Positions 44,990 through 58,498 of a stretch of 64,000 nt of DNA are shown piece by piece. Made by a program: the position numbers and the translations under genes. Under the pieces are notes generated by a model. The model did no database searches. It was not told where the DNA came from and worked only from the letters and a program-made list of their open reading frames with translations. Within the stretch, counting starts at the first letter, position 1, and each line of letters opens with the position of its first letter. This DNA is from Euptelea pleiosperma (taxonomy: Eukaryota; Streptophyta; Magnoliopsida; Ranunculales; Eupteleaceae), in assembly GCA_035048495.1 (NCBI GenBank), contig CM068553.1:23685190-23749189 (forward strand). Reading direction: 5' to 3'.

Positions 44990-47900
44990 TGTCACGACCC
45001 GAATTCGGATACCCAGATACGACCCAAAAATCCATGGATCGACCCATACCCGAACCCAGAGGTGATCCATGAATGTCCCCTAGTGGTCCAATTAGGTGAA
45101 TTAGACTACTAAGGTTCATTCGAAAACTCACTAAGTATAATAATATCTAGGTGCGGAAGTAACCCTAGAATGATCATATGCAATTGTTCAATTATCAGAG
45201 TTGGGTTAAGTCGTTAATCAACTAGGTTGTTTTACAATCTACGTAAAGTTCATTATGATTTAATTAAATAAATTTAATTCTCTTAAGTCAAGTCTAGGGT
45301 AACCTATTAAGTCCATACGGTATAGGTATGAGTCAACCTAGTTGATTCGGTCAGGTCTCAAAATTTGGTTAAGGCAAAATAGCCAAAATGACTAAGTCTA
45401 AACAAGGCAGCAAGGCACTATATTGACTATATCTCCTTCATTATTAAGAATCTATGAATGGGCCATATATTTTCGGAAAGGTCTTGCAGAGATCTACGAT
45501 TAGTCATTCTGCACAGATCTGAGAAAGAATCATCTTCCCTTCTGAAATTGCTACACAACACAAAATCTAAACTCGGGTTTTTCTAATATACTGTCAGTGT
45601 TTTAATCATAACTTTTAGTACAGATCAAATCTTTCAGAAACTGTAAATATGTTTAGAAATCTAACTTGAAGCTCTTTGAAAAGTTCTTCTGGGTCAGAAC
45701 CCAAACAGATCATCTGCATATCCAAAATTAGACTGCAAGTTAGAACATAGAATCTGATAGATTTGAGATATATTTAGTATTTTGATCATAACTTTCTGTT
45801 CTGCTTGAATTACTAAATTTTAGAAATTGTTCCAAAAAGCTAACTCAGAAAGCTTCGAAAAGTCCCTACTAGTGAGAAACTAATTTCTAATATATAGGCA
45901 TCCAAAAAAATACTAGAAAACAGAATAACTACTTGCTGTCTTGTGTTACATTTTGGTGACAGTCTTTTGGAACTCGATAAGTGTACCGGTCCAAATGGGA
46001 TTGCACTAGGGTGTTCATTTTATTGTTTAATTCATGCGCATAATCATCAAAAAGATATTGAAGAATCGTATCATAAATTCAATCAAATCATGTTCACAAT
46101 AACTTAAACATGTTATAAAATAAAATGAGGACAAACCCTCAAAAATCAAGCTAGAACAAGCTTATTTTTATTCTAAGTAACCAAAGCATATAAATGTATC
46201 CAAAATAAGTTTAGGGCTATCTAGCCCTCCTCAACATAAATGTCCTCATCATCACAAACATCATCATGTAGATCCTCCAAATCCGGATCTACCCAATTAT
46301 CCGAGTCTTCAAGGGCTTCGTCGGTCAAATCTGAAAATATGTCGGCAAACGTCATGAGTCCAAAAGGACTCAGTGTACCATGTGTAATCCAACATGTATT
46401 TTATAATGCCATAATAATTTATCATACTAAGCACATGTTAAATAATCTAAATCATGAACAAAGAAAAATAAGAGTCGGTAACATGCATGATAGATGCACT
46501 CACCCCCGTTCACTCATACCACACACGGGTCTCCAACTCCTTCCCTATTATGGGGAGATTGACCACACGAGGGCCCTTCTACAAGAAATATAAAGTTTGG
46601 GGTCTTGCACCCTAGGGCTCCGGGCCCTTCTTAATTTTTAGATATTCAACCACATGGGGTTTTCATCTCTTTCCCTCACTGGGAGTAACCTCGTTAGTCT
46701 AAATAATATAGCTTCATCACAATGCACAGCTCTCTCCAAGATGTCCTATGCAAAAATGAGGCCATAAACCATCATAATACTCCAAATGATATACAAATCT
46801 ATCAAATTAAATAACATTAAGATTTTCCATAGGGTAGGGCCATAAGGTCCATTGTGGAAACCCATCATGGCCAAATCCCTCCAGTCATGGTCATCGCAAG
46901 CTCATAATAACATCATTACATAATTATATAAAAAATATCATCTCATCATCATATTCCAGTAAAAGCAATAATCACATATGATCATCATTCAAATATCACA
47001 GAAAATAGATAATTTAAGCATACGCATCACATAGGTAAATAATTATGGAATGATAAAATAGACATGGTTAGAACCACTCATGGCTATTACACACCTTTTT
47101 AGTTCTCTTTAATGGAAAATAAAAATTTTCTCCGAATTTGAAAGTGATCGGATTGGACTATCCACGGAGTCTATTGTTCTCCTCGGTGTCCCCTTCAATT
47201 CTCCCTTCTACTTCGAGTTCAATCAGAGTTCGGATGAAGGCTTAATTGAAGCTCTCCTACTTCTTTAATGGAGTTTTATGATAGGTTTTTAATGGAAGTT
47301 TAAAGAGATAAAATGGAAAAAATTAAGGAGAGAGAAAAAATATTTTTGAAAGCACCATGGAGATCTAAAAATATTGGCTATCGATAATTCTATTGGGTTG
47401 TCTTATTTAAATAACACAAGGGAATGAAGGTTTGAAATTTGAATTGATAGAGATTCTCTCAAGTTGTTGAGCAACAATAGGGGATAGGTGAAATTCGTAG
47501 CTCTCAAAGGGGTGACTTTTTCAACCCTCCAAAACTCATATTTTGAATTATTAATGGGTTAAAAATGGGCCCAAGGTCTATAGCTATCAACTGGGCTTCA
47601 ATTAAGGTTATTCTTAAGCCCAAAAGGCCTCTAAATTGGTCCTACGAGCTCACCCAATAATTATAATTCAATTAATAATGTAATTATTTATATTAATTTA
47701 CAATTATGTCATATTCCCTCAAAAGGTGATGGCTTGATATAATTAATATATATGAGCATTAAACTATACATTATAATATATTAATACACAACAATCATTC
47801 ATTAATTCATATCAATCATATCATATAATTTAAAAGTTTATAATTAATAAGATGTTGACACTTGTCACACACCTAAAATTCAAATAAAATATTATAATAT

Positions 47901-48418
47901 ACAAAATTTCAACAATTGGTCAAAGTCCCGAAAAATGGTCAACCTCTCGTCGGATTGACTCAAAACTTATTCCGCGGGTCCAGTACTCATTTCAAATTTA
48001 TTTAAAATATAAAAATAGTAGGAAAGTTCAAAAATATATTTTTTACCAAAAATGTTCGTTATAGTTTTAAAGTCTCTTTACAATGTCTAGAAACCCAAAC
48101 ACATGGGTCCCACCTAAAATTTAGCCTAAAAATAAAGAAAATAAAGTTGATAATATTATTGAATATTTAAGATCTATATAAGTATACGATCGTGTCGGAA
48201 CTGTCCGTTTATCGATCAGAGGTCAAACAAATTTTTTATGACAGTTTACTCTTGCGGGTCCATAAAAACCTAATTTTTGAAATTGTCAGAATGCAACCAA
48301 AATTGATAGACATGTTTATACATGATATCTACACATAAATATAACAACAGAAGTTTAAAAGTTTTTTTTTTTTGTAAAATTATCTTAATACCCTAGAACG
48401 AATGTTCGGGGTATTACA
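44990..48418 (-). mobile_element. Solo LTR of the same family as 36334-39974, TSD GTCTC
   Basis: Plus-strand ends TGTCACGACCC and GGGGTATTACA, i.e. TGTAATACCCC...GGGTCGTGACA on the minus strand. GTCTC is duplicated perfectly at 44985-44989 and 48419-48423. Length is 3429 bp. Its end block matches 39840-39974 inverted (CCATGGATCGACCC, CCCGAACCCAGAGGTGATCC). It has fewer internal tandem repeats than the 36334 copy and no coding region. Confidence 0.92.
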
Positions 48419-48423
48419 GTCTC

Positions 48424-48669
48424 CTACTAAAATAAGAAAACTACTAAACAGGATAACCTTATTATGATCCGGATTATCTGCGTCATCCAAGGATTTAAAC
48501 TCCGAGAATAACTACACTTCGGAGTGGTTTCCTTGTAGGTGGAGGAGCACTATCCTGGAAGAGTGCGAGTTGAAGTGTGCGGTGGAGATTCATCACGTAA
48601 GATTTTCGCCCACATTCGTTATAACTATGTAATATTTGAGATCGTCTTGATCTTCCTTTAATATATATA
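48424..48669. other. Unassigned intergenic DNA
   Basis: No gene or repeat is recognised between the solo LTR and the copia remnant. A palindromic AT-run (TATATATAT) sits near 48665. Confidence 0.5.
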
Positions 48670-49160
48670 TTGGACTTATAAAAAAAATACTTCATCCAAA
48701 TCGAAGATACAATTGAGCCTTTCCTACAAAACGTCCACGATTGCCATCGGCATACGACATCGTATTGTTTCCTGAGAATTCTTCAAACTTACTAAAGATC
48801 TTTTTATTCCCAATGACATGCCTCGACTAACCACTATCAAGTAGCCAAGTGCTACCTATAGATGTCTTCTTCTCAATGGTGCCGGTATAGCATCTCAGAT
48901 TATCCTTCCTCACCCAAATGCTCGTATACCCTTTAAGTGGGTTATACTTCTTTGCCATTTGAACAGATGGTGAGGTTGGCGTGACCTATTTTCTTTTATT
49001 TTCCTTCCTCCTATTTTGAGCTCTTTGAGTTTAGGTACCCTTGAGATTCATAAGGTTGACAATTTCTTTTCTCAAGGCATCCAAATTTTGATGCAAGGCA
49101 TTCGTTTTTGTGGAGAAGATTCCCTTGGCTCTCATATGATTTTCTTTTGGGTGGAGCCAT
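48670..49160 (-). pseudogene. Ty1/copia gag-protease remnant
   Basis: Minus-strand translation gives GSTWLLDSG-SRHVIGNKKIF, then DGNRGRFVGKAQL, matching the copia aspartic protease (WLLDSGAS) and the following strand; the Ala codon is a stop. Upstream pieces MAKKYNPLKGYTSIWVRKDN lie nearer 48920-48960. Fragments up to 49160 (TKTNALHQNLDALRKEIVNL) may be gag. No LTRs are recognised. Confidence 0.65.
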
Positions 49161-49736
49161 GGTATCTCTTCTTTTTTTTAAGGCAATTTTGGTGTTTGAC
49201 CCTAACCCTTATTCAAAGATTGAAGGCAAGGGCATTTTCATCATTTTAATCAAAATTGTGTTAGCCAGTTCGAGTCAACACTGGTCAAATAACAATGGAC
49301 AGGTCATATGGGTATATGTCAAAATTCCCTAAATATTTTGATATACTATCAGTGATTTAGTACGTGGTTTTTAAATTTTTTTGGTACTCATTTTTTCAAA
49401 ATCATTACATTTAGAGTTTCTATTTACTTACTCCACCATAACATTTGAATTAATTAGTCGGTCGGTAAAGTCTATGAGAATGTATGTTTGACACATTGCA
49501 TTTACGTTTTTTAATCATTTCCAAATACCATGTCACTTAGAGAGAGTTGTATATTTGACTTTTGAGAAGCAATTCCAAAATGGATACCCAAACAAACTTT
49601 TCAACTTTTTTGCTTTTGGAAGTAAAAAAGTAACTTATTTTGGTGTTGCCAAACGGGCCCTTAGCTACTCGGTCTCACCAATTGCATCTATTACACGTAT
49701 CCTGTTTGTATTATTATTGGTCAAGATTTGAGAGAA
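49161..49736. other. Intergenic DNA, nothing recognised
   Basis: AT-rich sequence without a recognisable gene or repeat structure. Confidence 0.4.
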
Positions 49737-49840
49737 TTTTTTTGATAGGTAAGCCTATTTTGTTAAAGAGATCAGTAACTCAGTAAAGGCAGATTTTGAA
49801 CTCAGGTCCTACAAGCTTTACCAACTGAGCAAGCCGCACC
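49737..49840 (-). mobile_element. tRNA-derived SINE
   Basis: On the minus strand it begins GGTGCGGCTTGCTCAGTTGG (A box in 49821-49832), has GAGTTCAAAATC (B box, 49792-49803) and ends CTTACCTATCAAAAAAA. An internal Pol III promoter at tRNA-like spacing plus a short A-rich tail is the normal layout of a short plant SINE. It is about 105 bp and the flanks are too degraded to show a clear TSD. Confidence 0.65.
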
Positions 49841-50597
49841 TTCACTAAAGAAAGAATTAAACTACAAAAAAACAATACTATCTCCTCAAGACCATCGTCA
49901 TCCTTAGATCCAAACCATTAAAGACCAATTGGGGATGTGGATCTCCGTGCACCGAAAACGACCAATTGGGGATGAGATTCTTTTGCTCAGGGATCTCTTT
50001 AATGACCTCGTGAGTTGTGTGATGCAGATCTCGAGGACACCAAAAAGAACCAAGATGAGATTTTATTTTTTGCTACAAACCTCTTTGATCACGGATGTCA
50101 CGGATTTTGAAAAAGTCACATGGCACATTCTTAGAGATCACTGACCGTACGGATGTTTGGCCCATCCCTAAATGGAACCAGACACCAAAAATCAGCCAGC
50201 TTGGTGATTTGCTTATCGTGGAATTGAGTATCCAAATCCGACGGTTAAAAACTAACCCCGAAAAGGACTCAAAACCAAAGGCTAAAAATTGTCAATCGAG
50301 CTGATATTTTGTTTGTAGGTCCACATAGGGTTGGGACAAACATCCATACGGTGATTGATATTTTAAATATGTCGACGTGGCTCATATGGAGTCCGTGATC
50401 AAAAACATCCGTGAGCAAAATGGACTTTTTGACGTCCGTGATCAAAATCGTCCGTCAGCAAATATATTCGCATTGATTTGTTGGTGGGGATCCTACGAGG
50501 CTACTTCCACCCAAAATGCCCTTTAAAATCAATTTTTTTTCTTTTTTTTATTATAACAACGCTGGCCTTACACGTAGCAGCCGCCTCCATTCCCACC
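49841..50597. other. Upstream region of the OR-like gene
   Basis: No gene. Several GATCACGGATGT / ACATCCGTGA-type inverted and direct words (near 50090, 50130, 50400, 50430) suggest a decayed terminal-repeat transposon, but its ends cannot be fixed. Confidence 0.35.
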
Positions 50598-50598
50598 A

Positions 50599-50613
50599 TA
50601 ATTTATAAAAAAA
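50599..50613 (+). promoter_or_regulatory. Possible TATA region of the OR-like gene
   Basis: TTTATAAAAAAAAAT about 130 bp before the start codon. A 5' leader from about 50630 would include a GA-rich stretch (AGAAAGGGAAAGAGAGAGG) and no upstream ATG. Confidence 0.4.
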
Positions 50614-50731
50614 AATGCTTATTGTCGTAACTCGTAACCTCTTCACTTCTCCATTAACAGAGCAGAAAGGGAAAGAGAGAGGTTTGCTTCTCCATTTCTT
50701 CACGAGCTGAAAGAAATCTAGGATCTCAGAA

Positions 50732-50931
50732 ATGCTCTGTTGTGGTCGAATTCTAGCACTTTCTCTCCCTCAAATCCCCTTGATTCCTCACAATTCACCA
50801 TTTTCGAACTCAAGATTTCTAAGTGGAAATCTCAAATCCGACTTGAAATGGCGATCGATGGCGACCGAACCCGAGGCCTCTTCGATTGCGCCTTCCATCG
50901 ATGCGGATTCCACCGACAAAAACTCTGCCGG
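50732..50931 (+). CDS. OR-like: OR-like exon 1 (transit peptide region)
   Basis: Coding from ATG 50732 for 66 codons plus two bases; donor G|GTAATC. Met-Leu-Cys start, Ser/Pro/Leu-rich with few acids before residue 40, as in chloroplast transit peptides. There is an alternative internal Met near residue 43 ([10 protein letters not shown]). Confidence 0.85.
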
Positions 50932-51178
50932 GTAATCTGTTTTTGAATGACCTTTCAATTTTAATTATCACTACATAAATCTCTGTTCGTGTTTCTGTTT
51001 GATATTGGATGATTAGGGTTCTACCAAATTTGGTTTACTTTGCTTGCCAAATTTTCTAACTTCTATTTATATAAAATTGGTGTTGTATTTTTTCTTGGTT
51101 TCTAGTTCTTCTTCTATGAATTAATGATCTATGTACACTTCAAATTGAGTATTCACTGAATAAAATGGTCATTCCTTG

Positions 51179-51228
<50 letters not shown>

Positions 51229-51306
51229 GCTAGAAATGGTGTAATACTTGTATCTTGGATGTTCATTAGCCTTAGCACTGGCCTTGCGACTTTTGAATTC
51301 GATGAG

Positions 51307-51371
<65 letters not shown>

Positions 51372-54300
51372 TTGCTAGAAATGGGGTAATACTTGTATCT
51401 TGGATGTTCATTAGCCTTAGCACTGGCCTCGCAACTTTTGAATTCTATGATCTTTAGTGAATTGAAGTGTATAGTACATGTGTTGTACAAATCTAGACTG
51501 TAAAGAAGTGTTTGGAGAGAATGCTATAGATGTGCGAGAAGAATAGGCAAGAACGCTAAATTTAGACTAGTTGAGGCGACATCAGATGGTCTGTCTAGGA
51601 TCCGACTCTTGTAGATAAGATTTATGGGAAATATATTTTCAAAAACCCCAACTTCCTTGGAATTTATCACCATATTAGCTTTTATTTTAGAGTTGTTAGG
51701 TTTTAACACTAAGGACCTATAAGTATTGCTGTTATTAGCCTATGAATCACAGAAGAAGTTTTAGGGTGGAATGGAGAAAAGAGAAGAAGAGAAGGAGAGA
51801 AGAAGAGAAGAAGAGAAGAAGAGGGAAATCGTTGGAGAGTGTAAACTCTTCCATACGTCCCACAATATTATTTATATCATTAGGGTAAAACCCAATTACA
51901 CCCACTTTCATATCTCCACCTACCATATAGCTTATATTTTATTCTACCTCATACTGACAATACTCCCCCTCAAGTTGGTGCATGGATATCGATAATGCTC
52001 AACTTGTCCAAACATGCCTGAAATGGAGCAACCGCAACACCTTTGGTGAAAACATCTGCCACTTGTTCTGATGTAGGCACAAACGGTGTACAGATTACTC
52101 CCGATGTAACTTTCTCACAAATAAAATGTCTATCCACTTAATATGTTTTGTTCTATCATGTTGCACGAGATTATGTGCAATACTTATGGCCGCCTTGTTG
52201 TCACAATACAGTGACATAGATCCTTAAATCAGGAAACCCAGTTCTCTAAGTAAAATTTTGAGCCATAATAGCTCACATAAACCATGAGCCATAGATCGGA
52301 ACTCGGCTTCCGCACTTGACCGAGCTACCACTTGCTGCTTCTTGCTCCTCTAGGTTACTAGATTGCCTCCCACAAACGTGCAATAGCCTGAAGTAGACCG
52401 CTTATCATCTTGGGCACCAGCCCAATCGGCATCAGTAAAGCCTTCTACCCTCGTATGTCCATGATGACAAAATAACAATCCCTTCCCTGGGGATGATTTC
52501 AAGTATCTCAAGATACGGTTAGCGGCTTCCAGATGTGGTGTGCGAGGCGCATGCATGTACTGACTTACCACACTCACGGCATATGCTATATCCAGTCATG
52601 TGTGAGCTAGGTAGATGAGATGGCCCACAAGTCTCTGAAAACTACCCACATCCTCAAGAAGCTCCCTGATTGGCCATCTAACAGATGGTTTGCTTCAATC
52701 GGGGTATCAACAGGTCGTGCCCCCAACATGCCCGTATCCTGTAGCAAATCCAATACATATTTCCTCTGACAAATGTATATTCCCTCATCTGATCGTGCAA
52801 CCTCAATGCCCAAGAAATACTTCAAGGTGCCCAGATCTTTAATTTCAAATTCAGTTGTCAAGAAACTCTTTAGTCTGGAAATTTCTGTTGCACAGTTCCC
52901 TGTGACAATAAAGTCGTCCACATACACAATTAGAATTGTCGTGGTCCCCCTTACTCGTCTGATAAATAGTGTATGGTATGCCCGACTCTGGCTGTATCCC
53001 AGTTGCCTAACTGCTCCACTGAATCTTTCAAACCATGCCCTTGGTGACTATTTCAAACCATACAGAGTTTTCTTCAACTTACACACTCTCTATACGTCAT
53101 CTGACACCCGAAACCCCAGAGGGGGCAACATGTAAACCTCTTCCTTCAAGTCGCCATGAAGGAAGGCATTCTTAACATCGAGCTGTAATAATGGCCAAGA
53201 CTGACTTGCTGCGAGTGAGAGAATAACCCGGATAGAGTTTAATTTGGCTACAGGAGCGAATGTCTCCTTGTCATCAATACCATATGTCTAAGAAGAACCC
53301 TTAGCCACCAACCGTGCCTTGTATCTTGTCCATAGATCCATCTGGCTTGCACTTCACAGTATAAACCCACTTACATCCAACTGGCTTCTTGCCTTGCGGT
53401 AACCGAACCAGTTCCCATGTACTATTTTTTTCCAACACATTCATTTCCTCAACCATTGCCTTTTTCCATCTGGGTTGTGCCAAAGCCTCTGTGACAAAAG
53501 AAGGAACGATAACAGAAAACAAAGAGGTAACAAAAGATTTATAGGATGGTGATAAGTTATCGTAGGAGACAAAACTAGCAATAGGTGTTCAGTGCAAGAT
53601 CTCTTCCCTTTCCAAAGGGCAATGGGAAGATCAGAACCACTATCACATAAAGAAGGAGAAACCAAAGGGGAACCAGATGAGGGATTACCTAGCTGATATT
53701 TATATCAGTTAATGAAAGAGCCCAATGCAAAAAAAAAATGCATGTTGGGTCTTTGAAACAGTTCAAATCATTTCGATAATAATAAGTTTGATCTGTTTTA
53801 CCGAGAAGGTCTACGGTTCGAATCCGTATAGCCCTAATTTCATGTTAACAAAAAAACTTGTATAGTTTTCATTTCCTCATTATTGTTTGTTCTTCGTAGC
53901 TGGCCGGTCGGTTGGTCCATCGAAATAGAATCATTCCCGCATGCTCCCTCATGGGGATTGTTCGGAGCATGAAACTGAAAACAAAAATTCATTTCAATGG
54001 ACCCAATCGGTTTTTTTTTTACAATCCCGGATAAACAAACCCATTCTTCTTCATTCAGGAATGGTCTTGTCTCCCTTAGCCTACAACGAGTGTAGACTTG
54101 CAACTCCCCCTATTTGCTAGTTTCTCTGTCATGCATAATAGTATCAATAACGGGTTCATCTAATACCATGAGCAGAGCAAGGGTCACATGCCGGTCCTCA
54201 CACCAACTACTCTCCCCCTGAGGATCGGCATGGCTAGCAGCGGAAAAATAAGGGGTCGACTCCAGAAAGGTGACATCAATAGTAGCAAATCGTTTTCGTG

Positions 54301-57300
54301 TGGGAGGATGATAGCATTTGTACCCCTTCGAGAAGAGGAGTACTTGAGAAACACACATTTTAGGGCTTTAGGGTCCAACTCTGTCTGATGAGGGCCAAGG
54401 ATATGGACGTAACAAACACAGCCGAAGATTTTTAGAGGAACTGCAAAGGGAGGACTGGAGGGACGGAGGAACTGAAATGGAGTGCGAAACTGAAGAGGCC
54501 TAGAAGGCATACGGTTGATGAGGAAGGCGGCAAGAAGCACAGCATCAGACCAATAATTTTTTAGAACATTGTACCACAAAAGGAGAGAACGAACCACTTC
54601 CAATAGATGTCTATTTTTTCTTTTAGCCACCCCGTTTTATTGTGGGGTGAACACACGAATTCTGGTACTCAATACCATGCTCTGCCAAATACAACTTCAA
54701 CCCCCCATACATGTACTCGCCCCCTTGGTCAGATCGTAGGACTTTTATACACTTCCCAAACTGAGTAAGGATTATTTTGTGGAAGTTCTTGAAGATAGAA
54801 AACACTTCATCTTTAGACTTCATAACAAAGATCCATGTGCACCTAGAGAAATCATCCACAAAAGAGACAAAGTAGCGATAACTAAAAATGGAAGTAACCG
54901 AGGATGGACCCCAAACTTCAGAGTGAATCAAATCAAAGATAGCAGTACTTTTAGTGGTGGGTTCACTAGGAGACTCTTTGGGAGACTCAGTAGACTCTAC
55001 TGTAGGGTCAACAATGAGTTTAGACTTTAGAAGACTTAACAGTCTGTTTCAATTGATTCAACAACTCGTTTATTTGCTTCCAACCTTCTGCAACTTCCTT
55101 CTCTGACTCTCTCTGTTTTTCTACATATGGATTTCTCATGACTCGCCCTTAGTAGGACTTTGGGAGGTATTTGTCTCTCAATTTCTCCTTCATAACATCC
55201 CAAGAGGTAACGGGTGTGCGTCCCACTCTTTCAAGTTGGCGCTCCACATTATCCCGATGGATCCTGGCTAGTCCCACCAATTTCCATTTGGCAAACTTTA
55301 CCTTACGCTCTTCGGACAGGACATACAGCCTAAAGTAGCAGTCCATGTCAGATAACCAGTTATCAAAGGCTATTGGGTCACCATTGAAAGTTGGAGCTCC
55401 TCGGACCAGTATAGAAATATCCATGGCTCTAAAATTTCATAAAGATAATCTAACTAGTATGCAAAACTAATGCAAGACTAATCTAAAATAAAACAAAACA
55501 AAACAAAAATAAAATCCTAACTGTAAGACTCAAACTCCCTAAGCTAACCTAATGCTCTGATACCAAGTTGATGCAGACGAATGTGATGGCTTCCAACTAA
55601 AGGCTGAGATTAACAAAAAATTATTAAGAACAATGAAATAGTAAATTTCCATGCTAATCACATGCAAATAATCAGATTTAAGCAAATAAATTTATTAAAA
55701 TTCAAGGCCTTCACATAATCCCACAACATTAGACCCGTTGCTTTAACGGCGAGGATCTAATAGAAGATGGAACTTCCAACAGCTTAGGCAATCAGTTAAG
55801 GGATCAAATAGATCTAAAATGACTTCATTTTCCAAGAGATTATAAGTTCTTTGAAGTTCATGAAGGTTTCTGGCAAGTTTCGGGGCTTTTTGACAAGTAT
55901 CAGATTTTAGCCGGGTTTCGGAAAAAAAATGAGAACTGTGGAAAATTAGGGTTTATGATCGGGTTAGAGATTCCTATGGTTACCGTAAGGATTTGGAAGT
56001 GTCTGGAGGTTGTTGTAAGGGTTTTGGGAGGGTTTAGGATGTCGGACGACGAACTGGTGTAAGGAAGTTACTATTCACGTCACTATTCATGCGGTACTAT
56101 TCACGCAACACTATTCACAATGTTTTTCAATGGTTAGGGTTAAGAGATGGAAGAGATATGGTTGGGTTTTCTAGGTCAATTTGATCCAAAGATTGGAAAA
56201 TAAAGAAAACAAAGATGGAGAAAGAGAAGAGAATAAGAGAGGAGATAGAGATAGAAGAAGTTACCTTCGGATTCGTACCGAGTAGCTGGAATTCACACCA
56301 AGGAATCTTGGATTCTCACCAAGGAAGAAGAGAGCACTCCACAAGAGAATTCTCTATAGCAAAATTCAATATATTTCATCATTAATTAAAAATTACAACT
56401 AAAAGAGTTTATATAATAAGTCAAAATATCCTAATCTAATCTTAGCCATTCATTTAATCTGATGGCTATAAAAAAAAAAAAACTAACTAAAATAACAATG
56501 AGCCTCCTAACTTTGGGCTAGTTGTAAAGACACTCAAAACTCTAAAAAACATCAAAGTAAGCCTAAGTAACAAATAAAAACTCTTCAAAACTCTACGCAG
56601 CCTACATGTATCTTTCCAATGTGGAGTCTTCATGATGCACATGCATGTGGGATTTTCAAAATCTTCTTCCTTGTCTTCCACTGGTACAACCCATGTGATG
56701 CTTTGATGTCCGCATCAATGTAGCCAAAGATTTCTTCCCCTGACAATGATGGGTGATATATTGGCTTAACTGATAAACAATGGGCAAAGTTTTTAACTTG
56801 GGAATATATCTGATGAACGACATCCCAGACCTCTTTTGCTGTATTCAAATAAAAAAAACTCTAATAATTTTGGTCGCATAGAGTTGAGAAGTCATGACAT
56901 TACAGTCCAATTTTCCGCTTCCCACTTTTCATAGCCAGGACTGTTCTAGTCTGGAACTGGGATCCTCCCATTGATGTATCCCATCCTACCTTTTCCACCA
57001 ATGAACATTTTTGTTGACTGAGACCACTCTAAGAAATTAGTCATTTAACTTCATTGTTGTGATGGACATTTTAGGGTTGAACATCGACTTTGGCCTACCC
57101 AAATCCCCAACTGGGTTACTATTACTCATCTCCATAGCATTACTACTGTAGGAGGACATCATATAATCTACATGATCTACTATTGTGGTTGTTTTTCACA
57201 AAACACTACACCGTAGGTCTATACCGACCTTGTATCACACCCAAGTAAAGAAACAATACAAAACAATGACATAAATTAACTTATCATACTGCAGACTAAC

Positions 57301-58467
57301 TTGAGAACCCATTAGGTACTTATATAGCAGCTCAGGATATCTTAGACACGACCTTAGGCCTGCAACACTATTTTTTTGTCCGATTTGAGGCATGCGGAAT
57401 CTTCTACATGGACTGCAACATCCTTATAACACGTGGCAGCAAGAGCACTTTCCCTCGGGTTTCTAGGGCATGCGACACCAAGAGAGCCCTTCCCTAGGGT
57501 TTCTACACCCTGCAGCAGCAAGAAGTCTTCTAATGCTTGAAAACAAATCCTCCAGTTTTCCAAATACTGATGAACAGTATCAATGAACAACACCCGATGA
57601 ACAGTGACGATGAACAGTATTGATCGTAGGGGAGATTAATTGTACAAGGAAAGAAGGAAGAAGAGAGAAGATGAAGAATGAGAGGAGAAGACAATGGAGT
57701 GGGAGAAATGAGAATCGTGAATAATGTCCACAGTTCCCACAATAATGCTTTATTTCACTAGCAAAGCTAAACTTTTAAGAATGGCCTAGTTTCATATGAA
57801 GACATATAAAGACCAAGAAAAGAAATAAAAATGGTGAAACAGAAATAAAGCCATAAAGCCATAACAAATACATATGTTAGCTAGATCAAATATTTTGGGG
57901 TCTCAAGATTAAAAAATAGTGCCTGTTGATTTTTCATTTTCTTTCTTCTTTTTCTTGATCTAAATAGTTGAAAGAAATGTAAGCAAAATTCAAGCCTCTA
58001 CCCCACCAATTTATTCCTTATACTACACATGTTGATTAGAACCTATGTAACAACGACACCGCATTTTTAGGGTTTTTGGTCGTGTCGACACAGATACGTG
58101 TTGACACGGCAAGACACTTGAATGGATACTTACGGCAGTGTCGGAATGACTTACCGCTGGAAGAAGAAGACTGCCGCCTGCCGGCCGTCAAGACCGCTGG
58201 AGATGCTACTGTTAAGATGCCATTAGATGGGGGTTAGGGTTTCAGAAGTTTCAGAAAGCCCCTTTTGTTGACTATTGACCCTTTTTTGGTGGCCTATTCC
58301 ATTTAAACCTTATGGGTTTAAAGGCTGACGGACTGGGCCCATTTTTAAAAAATTAACAAATTATGTAATAAACAACACACCTGGTGCGTTGTTTTCTGGT
58401 AAAAAACACACCAGGTGTTTGTATTTGCTAAATTTTTGAAACAAAATAGAAATAAACAAAAGTTCTT

Positions 58468-58498
<31 letters not shown>

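Noticed and set aside
53802..53836. Functional tRNA-Val gene
   Set aside because: Only the 3' exon and intron tail are present; the D arm and anticodon are missing.
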